From Elysia marginata (taxonomy: Eukaryota; Mollusca; Gastropoda; Plakobranchidae): a stretch of DNA of 20,765 nt. Below, piece by piece: positions 10,293 to 19,925 of this stretch; position 1 is the first letter of the stretch, and each line of letters begins with the position of its first letter. The notes below the pieces were generated by a model, which was not told the DNA's origin, did no database searches, and saw only the letters and a program-made list of their open reading frames with translations. The stretch is taken from contig BMAT01005477.1 of the NCBI GenBank assembly GCA_019649035.1, forward strand, positions 544,294 through 565,058. Direction: 5' to 3'. The position numbers and the translations under genes are program-made.

Positions 10293-11823
10293 TTGTCTAA
10301 AAAGAGAAAAAAAAAACAAATTGCAAATTATAAAAAGAACCAAGCTGCACAAGTTCCCAGCAGCAGCAGTAAACGAAGGCAGTCGGTGAATGGGAATGGG
10401 AGCGTCAGTAGTATAAAATCACATCCACGACTTAATTAGGGTTATTTGCTAAAGCCACTCTGTCTTTGTAAAGAATTGCTTGTTTTGATAGTGGCCGGCC
10501 GTGACCTTTCAGTTGTATTATAGTGGACGGGCCTGGACTTGAGTCCCCCAGTCCCCCCATTGGTTATAATAACACTAATCGACGGTGGTCTCTGCTAGAA
10601 CCACTCACCACAACTCGATACACTGTGTCCTCCTCCGACAGGCGGACAAGAATGTCTTTTGTCCTGAGTAAAAAATACCACCAGCAGCGATGAATACTAG
10701 TCGTTATTATGGGAGTAGCTAAGGTAGCTACCAACTCACAGGTCTAACTGGATGGGTGGGGCACAGAGAGAGACAGACAGACAATGATGAATTGTCTTTA
10801 AAAAGAATAAAGATGAGGATAGAAAAGCATGTCCGTTTTCAAACGCTTACAATATTATTATTGAGGTCCTGCAAACTACAATAATTAACTCTTCAGGCAT
10901 GTCGGAGGCTGAGTATCCAAGCTTTTTTTTTATAACGTGTCTATTGGCCTTGTGTTGTCTGCGTTTTTTTATAGGTAGCTGTCTTGTCAATAATATTTTC
11001 AACGTGTGTGTATACTTTATTACTCCATCTATTGACTGTCCAAGTAAGTTGGGTGTTAGAAATTTGAAATCTGAGAAAACGCCTTTTTAATGTACAGTGT
11101 TCTAGTTCTCTTTATATTTGAAAACAAAGGAGTTTGTAATATCTATATACAGAATTTTATAATTTCATGCAATTTTTAACCTTTGGAAACTCAAGAAAAT
11201 CCATTCTTCAAGCTGCCACTGACTTGTGAAGTGAACGGTTGCCTTAGTTTCGATGCTTGTTTTAAATATTTTGAGGCTTCGTGTAGCTGCTGTTAGAAAA
11301 ATATTTTGCTGCAATCTTTATATTGTTGTTAGTGTTTGCTCATTATTATCTAAACCTACATCTTAAAGGCATGATATATTAATTGTAATTTTTTAAAATC
11401 CAATTAGATCTTCTAAGACCGGGAATAGTCAGAAAAGAATGAAAATACCCTTCCATCATTTTTATCATTAAATGCAGAATTACACAATTCTAATTGTGGT
11501 TTCCAAACATGTCATTGTTTAGATAAAAAGTCAATCCTCCCCGCAACACAAAAGAAAGAGTGCAATAAAATATAAACTCATCATAGTTTTACAGTAAAAG
11601 CCAACTTCTCACCCATTCTCTCTCTCTCCACTCCTACTCATACATGATGTATTTTGAGAACATTAAAAACATAATTATTAATGTCTAAAGCTTCTTTTGC
11701 CTTTTTTAGTTTTTTTTTTCTATTAAATTAATGTGCTTGCTCTCTCAGCCTCTTTCTATTTCCCGTTCTAAATCTGCTTCTCTGGGTGTCGGTCTTTATA
11801 TGGTGTGTATGTATGTATTATGT
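10293..11823. other. non-coding stretch with a GC-richer first part
   Basis: No gene is recognised. Between about 10370 and 10760 the sequence is GC-richer, with a GGACTTGAGTCCC palindrome-like word near 10536 and a small GTGGT/ACCAC dyad near 10585-10605. All frames are interrupted by stops. I considered a tRNA-derived SINE, but the promoter boxes do not fit well. From 10850 on it is AT-rich. A 63-codon frame at 10899-11090 (ATG start, hydrophobic) has no recognisable motif. A short CT run lies at 11616-11629. Confidence 0.5.
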
Positions 11824-11947
11824 TGTCTCCCTGTCTTTGTCTCTTTTGCCTCTCTGTCTCTCCCCCTCTCCCTCTCTCTCTTCCTCACTCTCTGTCTCTC
11901 TGTCTGTCTCTTTCTCTCTCCCTCCCTCTGTCTCTCTCTCTCTTTCT
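11824..11947 (+). repeat. CT/TCTG-rich pyrimidine tract
   Basis: About 124 bases are almost pure pyrimidine with interspersed G, made of TCTC, TGTC and CCCT words. It is a degenerate (CT)n/(TCTG)n array. The overlapping frames on both strands (Ser-Leu on one, Arg-Glu on the other) are artefacts of it. Confidence 0.93.
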
Positions 11948-12035
11948 GAGCAACCATGACAGATGAGATACGATATATGCTTGTCGAATGTCTGACTGAA
12001 GCCAGTTTCATCTGTGTATAGATCTGTCTGCCATG

Positions 12036-12050
12036 GTGTGTGTGTGTGTG
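12036..12050. repeat. (GT)7 microsatellite
   Basis: A short uninterrupted GT run is preceded by CCATG and followed by CCTTTCTC. It is a minor simple repeat. Confidence 0.9.
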
Positions 12051-12807
12051 CCTTTCTCTGTTACAATAGCACCAGCTGTCAGCTGCTTGGCCAGCCCGGA
12101 CGGTCCACTAGCGGTACTAACATTACAGTAACGGGCTTCCTAGGTCGCCGCTTTCTATTGTATACATTGCGCGTGTTTTAAAAGAAGAGAGGGCAAGTTA
12201 AGTGTGCTACATTTTGCACTAAATGTCGTTTTCCCTTGAATTTGTGCATTTCATATTAATTTGCCATACTGTTTCGATGAAAATTGCATGGGTTCTCGTT
12301 TACGCTGTATCATTTTCAACACATTTTCTTAACGTCTGGTTATTTAGAAATACTCTTTGTTTTGTTTCTCTCTTTCTTTTATCATGAAAATGATTATACA
12401 AAACAATGTAGTTGCATGTAGATAAACATTTCAATATTTAACTAATTTCTATTATCTGTCTGTTCAGTGCCCTGCTTTATTACAAGCATCCAAAGGAGTC
12501 TACAGTCTTACTTTGTGCTAAACTTCCGCATCTAGCCTTTAAAGAGTGTGGCACTGGACTGCTTTGTCAATTTAGGTTATGAGTATAGAAGCAGCTTGCG
12601 GATTTCTTGTAATAAACCCAAAGGTCATTTTTATGCCTAGTTTACTTACAGAAATAACATTTCGTTGAATTTTTTATGTTTTTCATTAAAAACAGATAGA
12701 CGAGTTGTCTACTAAATGTGAAGACTCACACGGGGAATTCTGAAAGACGGATGTGACTCTCACAACGAGAAATGGGTTCTGTTGTGTGTTGAACAAATAA
12801 TTTAATA
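12051..12807. other. non-coding stretch with a small GC-rich start
   Basis: The first 120 bases (about 12060-12175) are GC-richer, with a CAGCTGTCAGCTG dyad and several CpGs. They share the words ACAATAGC and CCCGGANGGTCCAC with the patch at 1866-1890. The remainder is AT-rich, with no frame, element or repeat that I can support. Confidence 0.45.
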
Positions 12808-12829
12808 ATGAACACTGCCGAAAAAGCTC

Positions 12830-13400
12830 AGTGGCAGCGTGCCCGTCAAGAGAATGCCTGCGCCCATCCACAGATGGACAATACCCCTTTCTCACCCCTA
12901 GGCCGCCACTTCAAAGCACCAAAACTCCGAGATTTTGTAAAACTCTGCTCAAGAAAGAATGTGATCTTAGAATGGGAGGGGGGGGTGAAACGGTGCTAAA
13001 AGTTAGGCCTTATCGCGAGAGAAAGCCATCCCACACCCAGGCGCCCTCGCCTCAAAAAAGCCGGGCTGAGTTCACCAGGGGACGCGCGCGGGTCGGGGAC
13101 AAGGAAGGACAGAACATGAGGACAGAGCGCGTTCCATGTAGTAAGCCCAGCTTGCCGCCCTCCCCCTCTCACTTCCCCACCCCACAAGCTGCACTAGGAT
13201 GTTCTGTCACCACGCTCTGGCGGCGATGGCACTATGAGACTTCTTTCGTCTTGTGGCTAGGCTTCCGCGGCGAATAGCGAGAGGGGAAAGGAGACGAACT
13301 GTTTATGATTAGTAGAGACTAGAGAAAGAGACATGGAAGGAAGGACAGTGGATTGAGAGAACATCGCCGGACTACTAGAGTAAGCTACAAGGCGCGTGTA
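12830..13400. promoter_or_regulatory. CpG-dense island, candidate promoter or first exon
   Basis: This is the most GC- and CpG-rich non-repetitive part of the window, with nearly 30 CpGs by hand count between about 13010 and 13400, including GACGCGCGCGGGTCGGGG near 13081-13098. Several frames stay open because stops are rare. The longest runs 12831-13277 but opens at GTG; its first ATG is at 12972, giving 101 residues, and it passes through a G8 run (12978-12985). The product is Pro/Arg/Ser-rich with no known domain. A short ATG frame at 12808-12999 overlaps it in another frame. A|GTAAGC at about 13380 is a possible splice donor. I read this as a possible unmethylated promoter or 5' exon region, not as a proven gene. 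Confidence 0.35.
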
Positions 13401-13542
13401 TTCACTGACTTTGCCTATGCCATTGAGTTGCCTCTCTTCAGTTCTAAGAATTTCGAAGACAAAGCAAGACATGAAATTATTTGTTTGCTTGAGAGGAGTC
13501 TACAATTTCACGTGTGACCTTCTGATTTCTATTAAAGGATCA

Positions 13543-13805
13543 GAATCTATCTAATCTAGATCTCGATCTCGATTCTAGATACCGTAACTCTAGTTCCATT
13601 TAAAAATTCCAACTTTTCCTCTGCGGTGAGACGGTGTGATTTCCTGTTCTTTTCTAGATTTTTTTTCTAATTGATGATCTAGATCTAGATAAGATCTAGA
13701 TTTAAATTCTAGTTTAAAGCTTATCTTATTTTTCTAGCCGTATCGCTAGATTAATAGGTCTGGAACTACAGGCGTGGTAATGTCTAGATATAGATCTAGA
13801 TCTAT
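13543..13805. repeat. CTAGAT/AGATCT-rich degenerate satellite cluster 1
   Basis: The hexamer series CTAGAT, with variants such as TCGATC and TATAGATC, recurs many times. The densest runs are at 13677-13700 and 13782-13803. Because both CTAG and AGATCT are palindromes the array is self-complementary and could form cruciforms. I associate this motif with pulmonate and other heterobranch gastropod genomes; that is recollection, not something the sequence proves. Confidence 0.75.
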
Positions 13806-14164
13806 TTTATATCAATTTTTGTTAGATTTCTCATTTTTGTTATTTGTAAACAATTGTTAGACTGTCGATTCCACATCAACATTGGAGCATTTAAAATATT
13901 TATACACACCCGAGACAAGTAAGTGTTCCCAAAGTGTACGCAAACTTTTTCACTCTTTACGGTAAGACAGGCAGTCGCATGGACTAAAGTGACACAGATG
14001 GTTTTTTGAATTTCAACGAGGAAGCAAAGAACATAGATTTTACATCTAAGCCAAGGACCTAAATCTATGACTTTGATGTTCTCTCAACCATAGAACAAAG
14101 TGAGTATAATTGTTATGAATTAAATATTAGAGATTCACACATATTTGGCCTGATTTTCTATACC

Positions 14165-14315
14165 AAGATCTTATCCAAATCTAGATCTAAATAGAGTCGT
14201 GACCTCCTCATAAAGATCACATCTTCTAGATAGATTTGCATCACTCCACAAGATTTACTTTTTACAAGACATAGTGACCCGCTTATTTATTAGATCGAGA
14301 TCTAGATATCTATAT
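14165..14315. repeat. CTAGAT-rich cluster 2
   Basis: A second, sparser group of the same words occurs: AGATCT at 14167, ATCTAGATCT near 14179-14188, TCTAGATAGAT near 14224 and GATCGAGATCTAGAT near 14293-14308. It is separated from cluster 1 by about 360 bases of ordinary AT-rich sequence. Confidence 0.65.
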
Positions 14316-15318
14316 GAATTTTTTTTGTAAATTTGTAACCTTAAACAAGATATTATGAATTGATGTTGTGTGCTTTTACCTGTGATTGTTTTGACGTACT
14401 TGCATATCTGCTGCATTTTATTATATTTTGGTTCAATGGCCATCTATATAAAATTAGGTGGTTTTCTAAATTACGCACTAATCGAGCTAGAATGCACTGC
14501 AGGATGAAAAACGGAAGTCAAGGTGTTCACGCCTTTCTCAGCATTTAACTTTCCACTGTAGTCTTAATTTTTTTTACATTTTATACTAATAGTGCGGTCG
14601 TGCCTACGGCTTCCTGCTCATGTATTCAAAGAATTAGTTGGGACGTTTTCTTTTCACTGAAAAGAGAGCGAAAGATAAAGAAATATTTGACACAGGCCTA
14701 ATAAATCAAACGCCTGAATATAGTAGACGTCTGTAATTTGTGGATTTTTTTTGTAGCAAAATTCTAAATCGTACCCAATGCTGATTTTACTTCAGGCCAA
14801 GATCCTATTAAAGAGTCTTAAAAATATTTTATCGTGAATTAGTTGGTTATGTTAAGGATATATCGATATAGGCGTTAGATGATGCTGTTTCCTTTTTTCA
14901 AAACTGGTGCTACTGCTAGCCAGGTATATAGTTTCCACTCACCCCCACCCCTTTCTATTACTTCCTTTAAGTTTTTGTTCATTACGACTATGATGTTAGA
15001 ATTTTATTCTCAGCATTTTTTGAAAAAAGCGTGAAGTTTTCTACTTCTACCTCTTTTTAATCTGTCATAAAATAATTAATTATCCACCACCCCTCTCATT
15101 TCTCCCTTTCTATAGATTTCTTTTTCTCGTTATGTTAGCTCCCTCCGCTCACAGAGACTTCAACTTTAAGAGAATCGGATAGACAGGTTAAAAAAGACAC
15201 AAGCAGTTTTATTTTCTTATGTTAATTTGTTTCCGTTTTATGATAGCCTATTTAAAGGCCCTAAGCTCTCTATTCAGTGAAAACTAACAATGAGATTACT
15301 ACACGCCCCAAAACCTGA
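14316..15318. other. AT-rich non-coding stretch
   Basis: No gene is recognised. One compact perfect hairpin lies at 14649-14665 (TCTTTTC, loop ACT, GAAAAGA). It lacks the GGC/GCC base of a histone 3' stem-loop. An ATG-starting 62-codon frame at 14360-14548 has no motif that I know. Confidence 0.5.
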
Positions 15319-15448
15319 CTCCTTATTTTCTTCCTATTTTTCATTTCCATTTCCACCTTTATTGTCTCTCATCTTGTCTCTCTATATCTATCACACTATC
15401 AGTCTCCTCAATTTTTTTTTCAGCCCCCCCCCCTTCTCTCTCTCTCGT
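15319..15448 (+). repeat. pyrimidine-rich tract with C10
   Basis: A T- and C-rich run of about 130 bases contains T10 followed by CAG and C10 (15424-15433), then a short CT array (15435-15446). The T-run followed by CAG resembles a 3' splice acceptor, but the C homopolymer and stops that follow argue against an exon. Confidence 0.75.
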
Positions 15449-15590
15449 TAACCCTGAGTATGAAAGAAATAGGGTTTGTACTCTCTCAGAACCGAACTTG
15501 CTTTTGTATTTCTTTGATTGCCCTATGCCTCATTCTCTCTTTAATAGTTTTCTGCTTTTTAAGACCCTTCTTATAGATGTGCCTCTTTGG

Positions 15591-15695
15591 TATCTATCTA
15601 TCTATCCATCCATCCATCCATCCACCTATCCACCTAGCCATCCATCCATCCATCCATCCTTCCATTCATTCGTCTGTCTATCTGTCTGTCTGCCA
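15591..15695 (+). repeat. compound TCTA/CATC/TCTG tetranucleotide array
   Basis: The array moves from TCTA units, through CATC units interrupted by CACCTATC and CACCTAGC words, to TTCA and then TCTG/TCTA units. This is a typical compound tetranucleotide microsatellite. The 119-codon frame across it (Tyr/Pro/Ser repeats) is an artefact. Confidence 0.92.
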
Positions 15696-16895
15696 TCCTT
15701 TTTAATATTTACCCGAACTGCCTATCTCTATAACACCAAATACGTTTTTTTTCTAGAACCTATTTCGTCTTTTCCATTAATGCATCCAAGTTTTAAAAAA
15801 AAGATTTTCGACCATATAAATTCTAACCAGTCACTAGTATTTTCCTTTTTAAATTAATTTCGGAATACTTGTCGGATTAGTTCTGCTTCAAAATTTGCAA
15901 GTTGCATTTTTTACAGATAACAGTCTTTTCTCTCTTTCTTCCTCTACCGTTAGCGTATCCACCCGCTATGTCTGTTCCCTTTTTTTAATTCGATCTCTCT
16001 CCTTTTTGAAGGGTATTACCATCTTGCTCTTTGGCCCCTGTGATATAGTCTAGCCAGACTCGCGCTAATCATTGCCTTTTATGCCGCGGCAGTAACCTCC
16101 CCTCACCCTCACTGAAATTGCCTCACTCTGGGGAGAGTTGCGTGTGTCAGGTTACAGTGCAGCAGTAGTAGTACTTGTAGAAGCAGCAGAGTAGTGGCTT
16201 AAGGAACCAGGCCCTGGGGCTAAGTCGATTGTCCGCTTCCGGTCTGTCGTCTGGCTTGAGGCCCTGGTGCCTAGAAAGGAGTCTTCTCTCTCCCCTATCT
16301 CAGAACCATATCCATTTGGGTTGGGTATTTGCGTGTTCTTTGAAATTATAAGGGATATTGATTCGAATCAAGACACATTTGATTGAGACAGTAGTGATGA
16401 TTTTTTTTTAAATTGTGTCTATGACAGTTTTTAAAGGAAGTAATTTATTGCGGTTATGAACTTATAAGTGGTAAATAAGTTTTTGTTTATAGATAGCTCA
16501 TTCGGTAATATATGAAACCTCGCTCCCTGGACCTGAACTTATAATTTCTCATGTGCTGCACAATACACGCTACCGTAAAAGTGTTATAAACTGCCGTGAG
16601 GTACTTACTTTCAAAGCGTAAATGGTATTGGGCATACAACGATGCGGCTTGGATACAGGACAAGAAACAAAAATGAATGTGAATACAAATGACATTAACT
16701 ATTTTACACTGAATTTTGGTCAATTCGGTCCTCAATGTCTCATGCAATTACTGGTGTGTAAAAAAACCTCAATTTTTTTTTAGAAAGATGAAATGTATCA
16801 TGCATACACAAGTCATTTCACAGTTTTGGCAGTTTGGCTTGTTTACTCCAGTGGCCTAAGATGCCTGGGTGATAATAGCAGCTATGAATCTAATC
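15696..16895. other. non-coding stretch with a GC-richer middle
   Basis: No gene is supported. Between about 16040 and 16290 the sequence is GC-richer, with a GCCGCGGC word, CAGCAG/TAGTAG-type triplets near 16157-16195, and a direct repeat of AGGCCCTGG (16209-16217 and 16259-16267). The 86-codon minus-strand frame at 16487-16747 opens at TTG and matches nothing known. A pyrimidine-rich run lies at about 15925-16010. Confidence 0.45.
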
Positions 16896-17060
16896 ACATC
16901 GTGCGAGCTCATTAAGCTGTCTGGCGCCGACGGCCTCATCTCATAGGGTTCCCCCGAAAAATGTTATGTCCGGTATGGCCTGCAGTGTTTCCCCTTGTAT
17001 GACGCATGCGCACTGCCAGGCTCCTAGTGTGAGTTCCGCTCGCATGTCTAGGGAGAGCGT
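16896..17060. promoter_or_regulatory. CpG-dense patch with an NRF-1-like site
   Basis: About a dozen CpGs fall in 165 bases, in contrast to the AT-rich surroundings. At 17002-17012 the word ACGCATGCGCA closely resembles the NRF-1 palindrome found in many animal promoters. Upstream, 16890-16915 carries TAATC and CATTAA words of the kind bound by homeodomain proteins. An ATG frame of 61 codons (16966-17151) starts inside the patch but has no recognised domain. This is a candidate regulatory element or promoter of unknown target. Confidence 0.3.
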
Positions 17061-18000
17061 CTACAGCTGTTTTTACAGATTTAGCCTAATGAAAATGAAA
17101 AAAAAAACAATTCATGGTTTTAAACGCAGTTCTAGGAAATCCTTGAATTAGAGAGGAAATATTAATGTGATACCAGGGTACACCTCTAGTCATTGTTGTT
17201 TGTTCTGTCCCTTTTCATATTTTCAATACAATACAAAAATAAAACAAATTTATTGATATGGGTTAAAACTTATGTGTATATATTTACCTTGCCATGAGTT
17301 ACAGAGAAAAGATGATAGAGCGTAAGGCAAAGTATCAAACTAATTTCTCGATGCTATTGCTGAATAAACCTCTTTGAACTGGGCCGCAGAAATTATTCGT
17401 GTTAAATCTTAAAAACTGAATAAGATGCAAGCATATTTTTTTATCCTATGAGTTTACGAGAGGTGTCGACTCTATTACTGAATGATTGGGAAAAGATCGT
17501 TTTCACAGACCTCAAAGCTGAGTGATGAGGTCGTGATTCTGTCGGTAGATAAATGATGCAGGACAAATTATTCAACGGATAGTACAAAATTTATGAGAAG
17601 ACTGATTGGAAAAGGTTATACACGAGATCCATTTTAAATGATAATTATCATTGTTTGCTATTGTCAAGTTTAGCTCCAAAGATCTTGCTGTTTAAGGAAA
17701 TTTTAAAAAAATATGAAATCTGTTGTTTGCTTTTTTTTGTTGCATTATAAACAACATACTTTGAGAAGGACGTTTTCTTGGCCAATCCAGTCAAAATTTA
17801 TGACAAAACGTTATGATGCGATAAAACATCAATACGTATTTATTGTATTAATATTATTTGTTTGTTTTTTCTGAAAATACTTTAAACTGCATCCTAAACT
17901 ACAAATTTACGACCATTGATTATGCTCCGTTTACATCTTTGTCAAAGTTCAGATAAAGAGAATGTGCGTAGAGTGGTGATCAATAAAGGATATGGAATTA
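17061..18000. other. AT-rich non-coding stretch
   Basis: No gene, inverted repeat or tandem repeat is recognised. Frames are short and interrupted. Confidence 0.55.
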
Positions 18001-18096
18001 AAAGAGAGAGAGGGGCAGACAGACAGAGACAAAGGGACATAGACAGATACAGAGACAAGAGACAGACACAGAGACAGACACAGACACACAGACAGT
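18001..18096 (-). repeat. GACA/GAGACA-type microsatellite
   Basis: A purine-rich run of GAGA, GACA, AGAC and CACA words covers about 95 bases. The complementary strand is the TCTG/CTGT type seen elsewhere in the window. Overlapping frames (Asp/Arg/Gln on plus, Ser/Leu/Val on minus) are artefacts. Confidence 0.9.
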
Positions 18097-18162
18097 GAAA
18101 CAGCTGAAAGACATAGAAGGTGAGGCTGGGGGCCTGATAAAGAGAAGAAACACACCAAAGTA

Positions 18163-18432
18163 CATGACAGACAGGCATAATAGACTAACTTAAGCCGCTG
18201 GGCATAACTTTTAAAACAAGCAAACTAAGACATGGCACACAGACATAATAGACGAATTTAAGCCGCTGTGCATAACTTTTAAAACAAGCAAACTAAGACA
18301 TGGCACACAGACATAATAGACGAATTTAAGCCGCTGGGCATAACTTTTAAAACAAGCAAACTAAGACATGACAGACAGGCATAAAAGACGAATTTAAGCC
18401 GCTGGGCATAACTTTTAAAACAAGCAAACTAA
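18163..18432 (+). repeat. four-copy 68-bp tandem minisatellite
   Basis: Copies start at 18163, 18231, 18299 and 18367, with an exact 68-base period. The last copy ends around 18432, where it diverges. All share the core AAGCCGCTG(G/T)GCATAAC and the tail TTTTAAAACAAGCAAACTAA. The unit head comes in two forms: GACAGACAGG in copies 1 and 4 and GGCACACAGA in copies 2 and 3. The array lies just downstream of the GACA-type microsatellite, whose words the head resembles. There is no conserved open frame, since the unit length is not a multiple of three. Confidence 0.95.
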
Positions 18433-19823
18433 CAGATAGTGGTGCACACAGTCGACAGCCTGCTTGTCACTTTCAAAAACCAGAAACTGACAGTCAAAGA
18501 AAGCAAGGCTCAGCGAGAAGTAACTTCATCATTCGGCACGGACAGGTTGGACTGGAAATGTAATTTAAAAACCATCCTTAAAGTTGTAAAAGAAGTATGT
18601 CTCGTGATCTGAGGGAATGAGTCGGATGTCGCAATTTTCACCTTCAAAGCCGTTGTTGTTTCAAACACTAAATATTTCTAAGCTTTCAAACGTCAAAAAT
18701 TTCATAAAATTATCAATACATTGAGGGAACGCCATGAAAACTTTGTACTTAAAATGTAGAGGAAAAGAAGGAAAAGTAGAACTTCACATTGCGTTTTAAG
18801 AAAAAATCCAAGAATTTCTGACTTCGGACTCATTCACACCGGACGCGAGACATGTACATGTTTAAACTTTTTGTAAAAAAAAATGTAAAAAAATCAAAAC
18901 CTATCATAAAGTACTTCAACATGATAGTTTGATATTTTTGTGATTTTACCTGCAAGGAAATCATAAGTTCAGTAAGAAATTTTAAAAGCAACCATTTTAA
19001 AAATATGAAAGTAAATTACATTAAACTATTTTCTTTAGGGTGGAAAATTATAGATTCGTGCGTAAAATAACCCAATGGAATAAACCGGGATAAATCAGTA
19101 ATGTTACTTTTGTAAAAATACTAATTATATTCCATCCCAGAAGATCAGGAGAGAATTTATCGAAAACAGAAAGCAATGAAATAAAATCTGATTGTACTCT
19201 AGTTCCTCATTTTTGTCCTTTGCAGTTATATTAAGTCAGTTTGACCGATTACGCCTGAGATACTAATAGTTAAAAAAAACACCCTTGAACTTATTTTGTC
19301 TGTAGTGCCTGCTAAAAATTCTTTGTTGCAAACGTTTTATTTGTTTGTACATGTTGTCACGTCGTAGAAACGTACAGTTTAAGCCTGTCATTTGGGACAT
19401 ACAAAGGGTGTTCTGTTATGCCGGGAGTAATAGCGTAACAGCTGGTTGTCGTTTTTGTCATGTATCGAGGTAATTTTATAACGCACCCTTGTCAAAGTCG
19501 TCGAGTTACACAAAGGTCCAGATCTAAAAGGGCGCGCGTTCATCTAGCTTATCTGAAAAAGCGGTAAATTATAACAAAAAACTTAGAATGGAAAAACCAT
19601 TTAACTTCACACAAAACGCCTACGCGTATAAGTGGTCGCATATTATATCTGAAAGCATAGAATTTAGTAAGAAGATGAATAATGATTGTTGTTCCAATTA
19701 GGACTAAAAAAGTGAGAACAGTGTTGCTAAAAAGAATGTAAAAGAGCATAAAGAAACGCGTGCCATTAAGCAGAGGAATAAAAATACAGACTTAAATGTA
19801 TGCAACGATCGTGAATTCGTTTT
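18433..19823. other. AT-rich non-coding stretch
   Basis: No gene is supported. Three AAGGGTG-type words in alternating orientation (about 19282-19288, 19404-19410 and 19484-19490) and a CTGTTA/TAACAG dyad (19413-19441) were examined. They are too short to define an element. Frames such as 19549-19749 on the minus strand are hydrophobic, low-complexity and unrecognised. Confidence 0.5.
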
Positions 19824-19925
19824 GATCTCTCCCCCGCTCTCTCCCATTCCCCCTCTCTCTACCTCTCTTCCACCCCCTCTTTCCTCCGCCTTGCTCTCTC
19901 TTTCTTTCTCATTCGCTTCTTTTTT
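19824..19925 (+). repeat. pyrimidine-rich CT/CCCT tract
   Basis: About 100 bases are nearly all C and T, with scattered G and A, built from CTCTCT, CCCCCTCT and TTTCTTTC words. It is the fourth substantial tract in the window with the pyrimidines on the plus strand. Confidence 0.85.

Noticed and set aside
10487..10560. tRNA-derived SINE head
   Set aside because: GGACTTGAGTCCC resembles a B box, but only with an inserted base. The A-box candidate is poor, no tail repeat is visible, and no tRNA fold could be drawn.
10899..11090. 63-codon hydrophobic frame as a small membrane protein
   Set aside because: It starts at ATG and is hydrophobic, but T-rich DNA gives hydrophobic translations by default. 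No family, splice or conservation evidence is available.
14598..14630. 5S rRNA or 5S-derived SINE start (GCCTACGGC)
   Set aside because: Only nine bases resemble the 5S 5' end, and the following sequence does not contain the internal control region.
14649..14665. histone-type 3' stem-loop
   Set aside because: The stem is a perfect 7-mer but lacks the conserved GGC/GCC base and four-base loop, and there is no histone gene upstream.
15498..15857. 119-codon open frame with Tyr/Pro/Ser repeats
   Set aside because: The repetitive part is the translated tetranucleotide array and there is no domain outside it.
18001..18432. CRISPR-like array of repeats
   Set aside because: The 68-bp units are contiguous tandem copies with no unique spacers, in a eukaryotic context.
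19402..19491. 90-bp element with AAGGGTG inverted ends
   Set aside because: Only 7 bases match continuously, the adjacent GTTAT match needs a gap, and no target duplication is visible.
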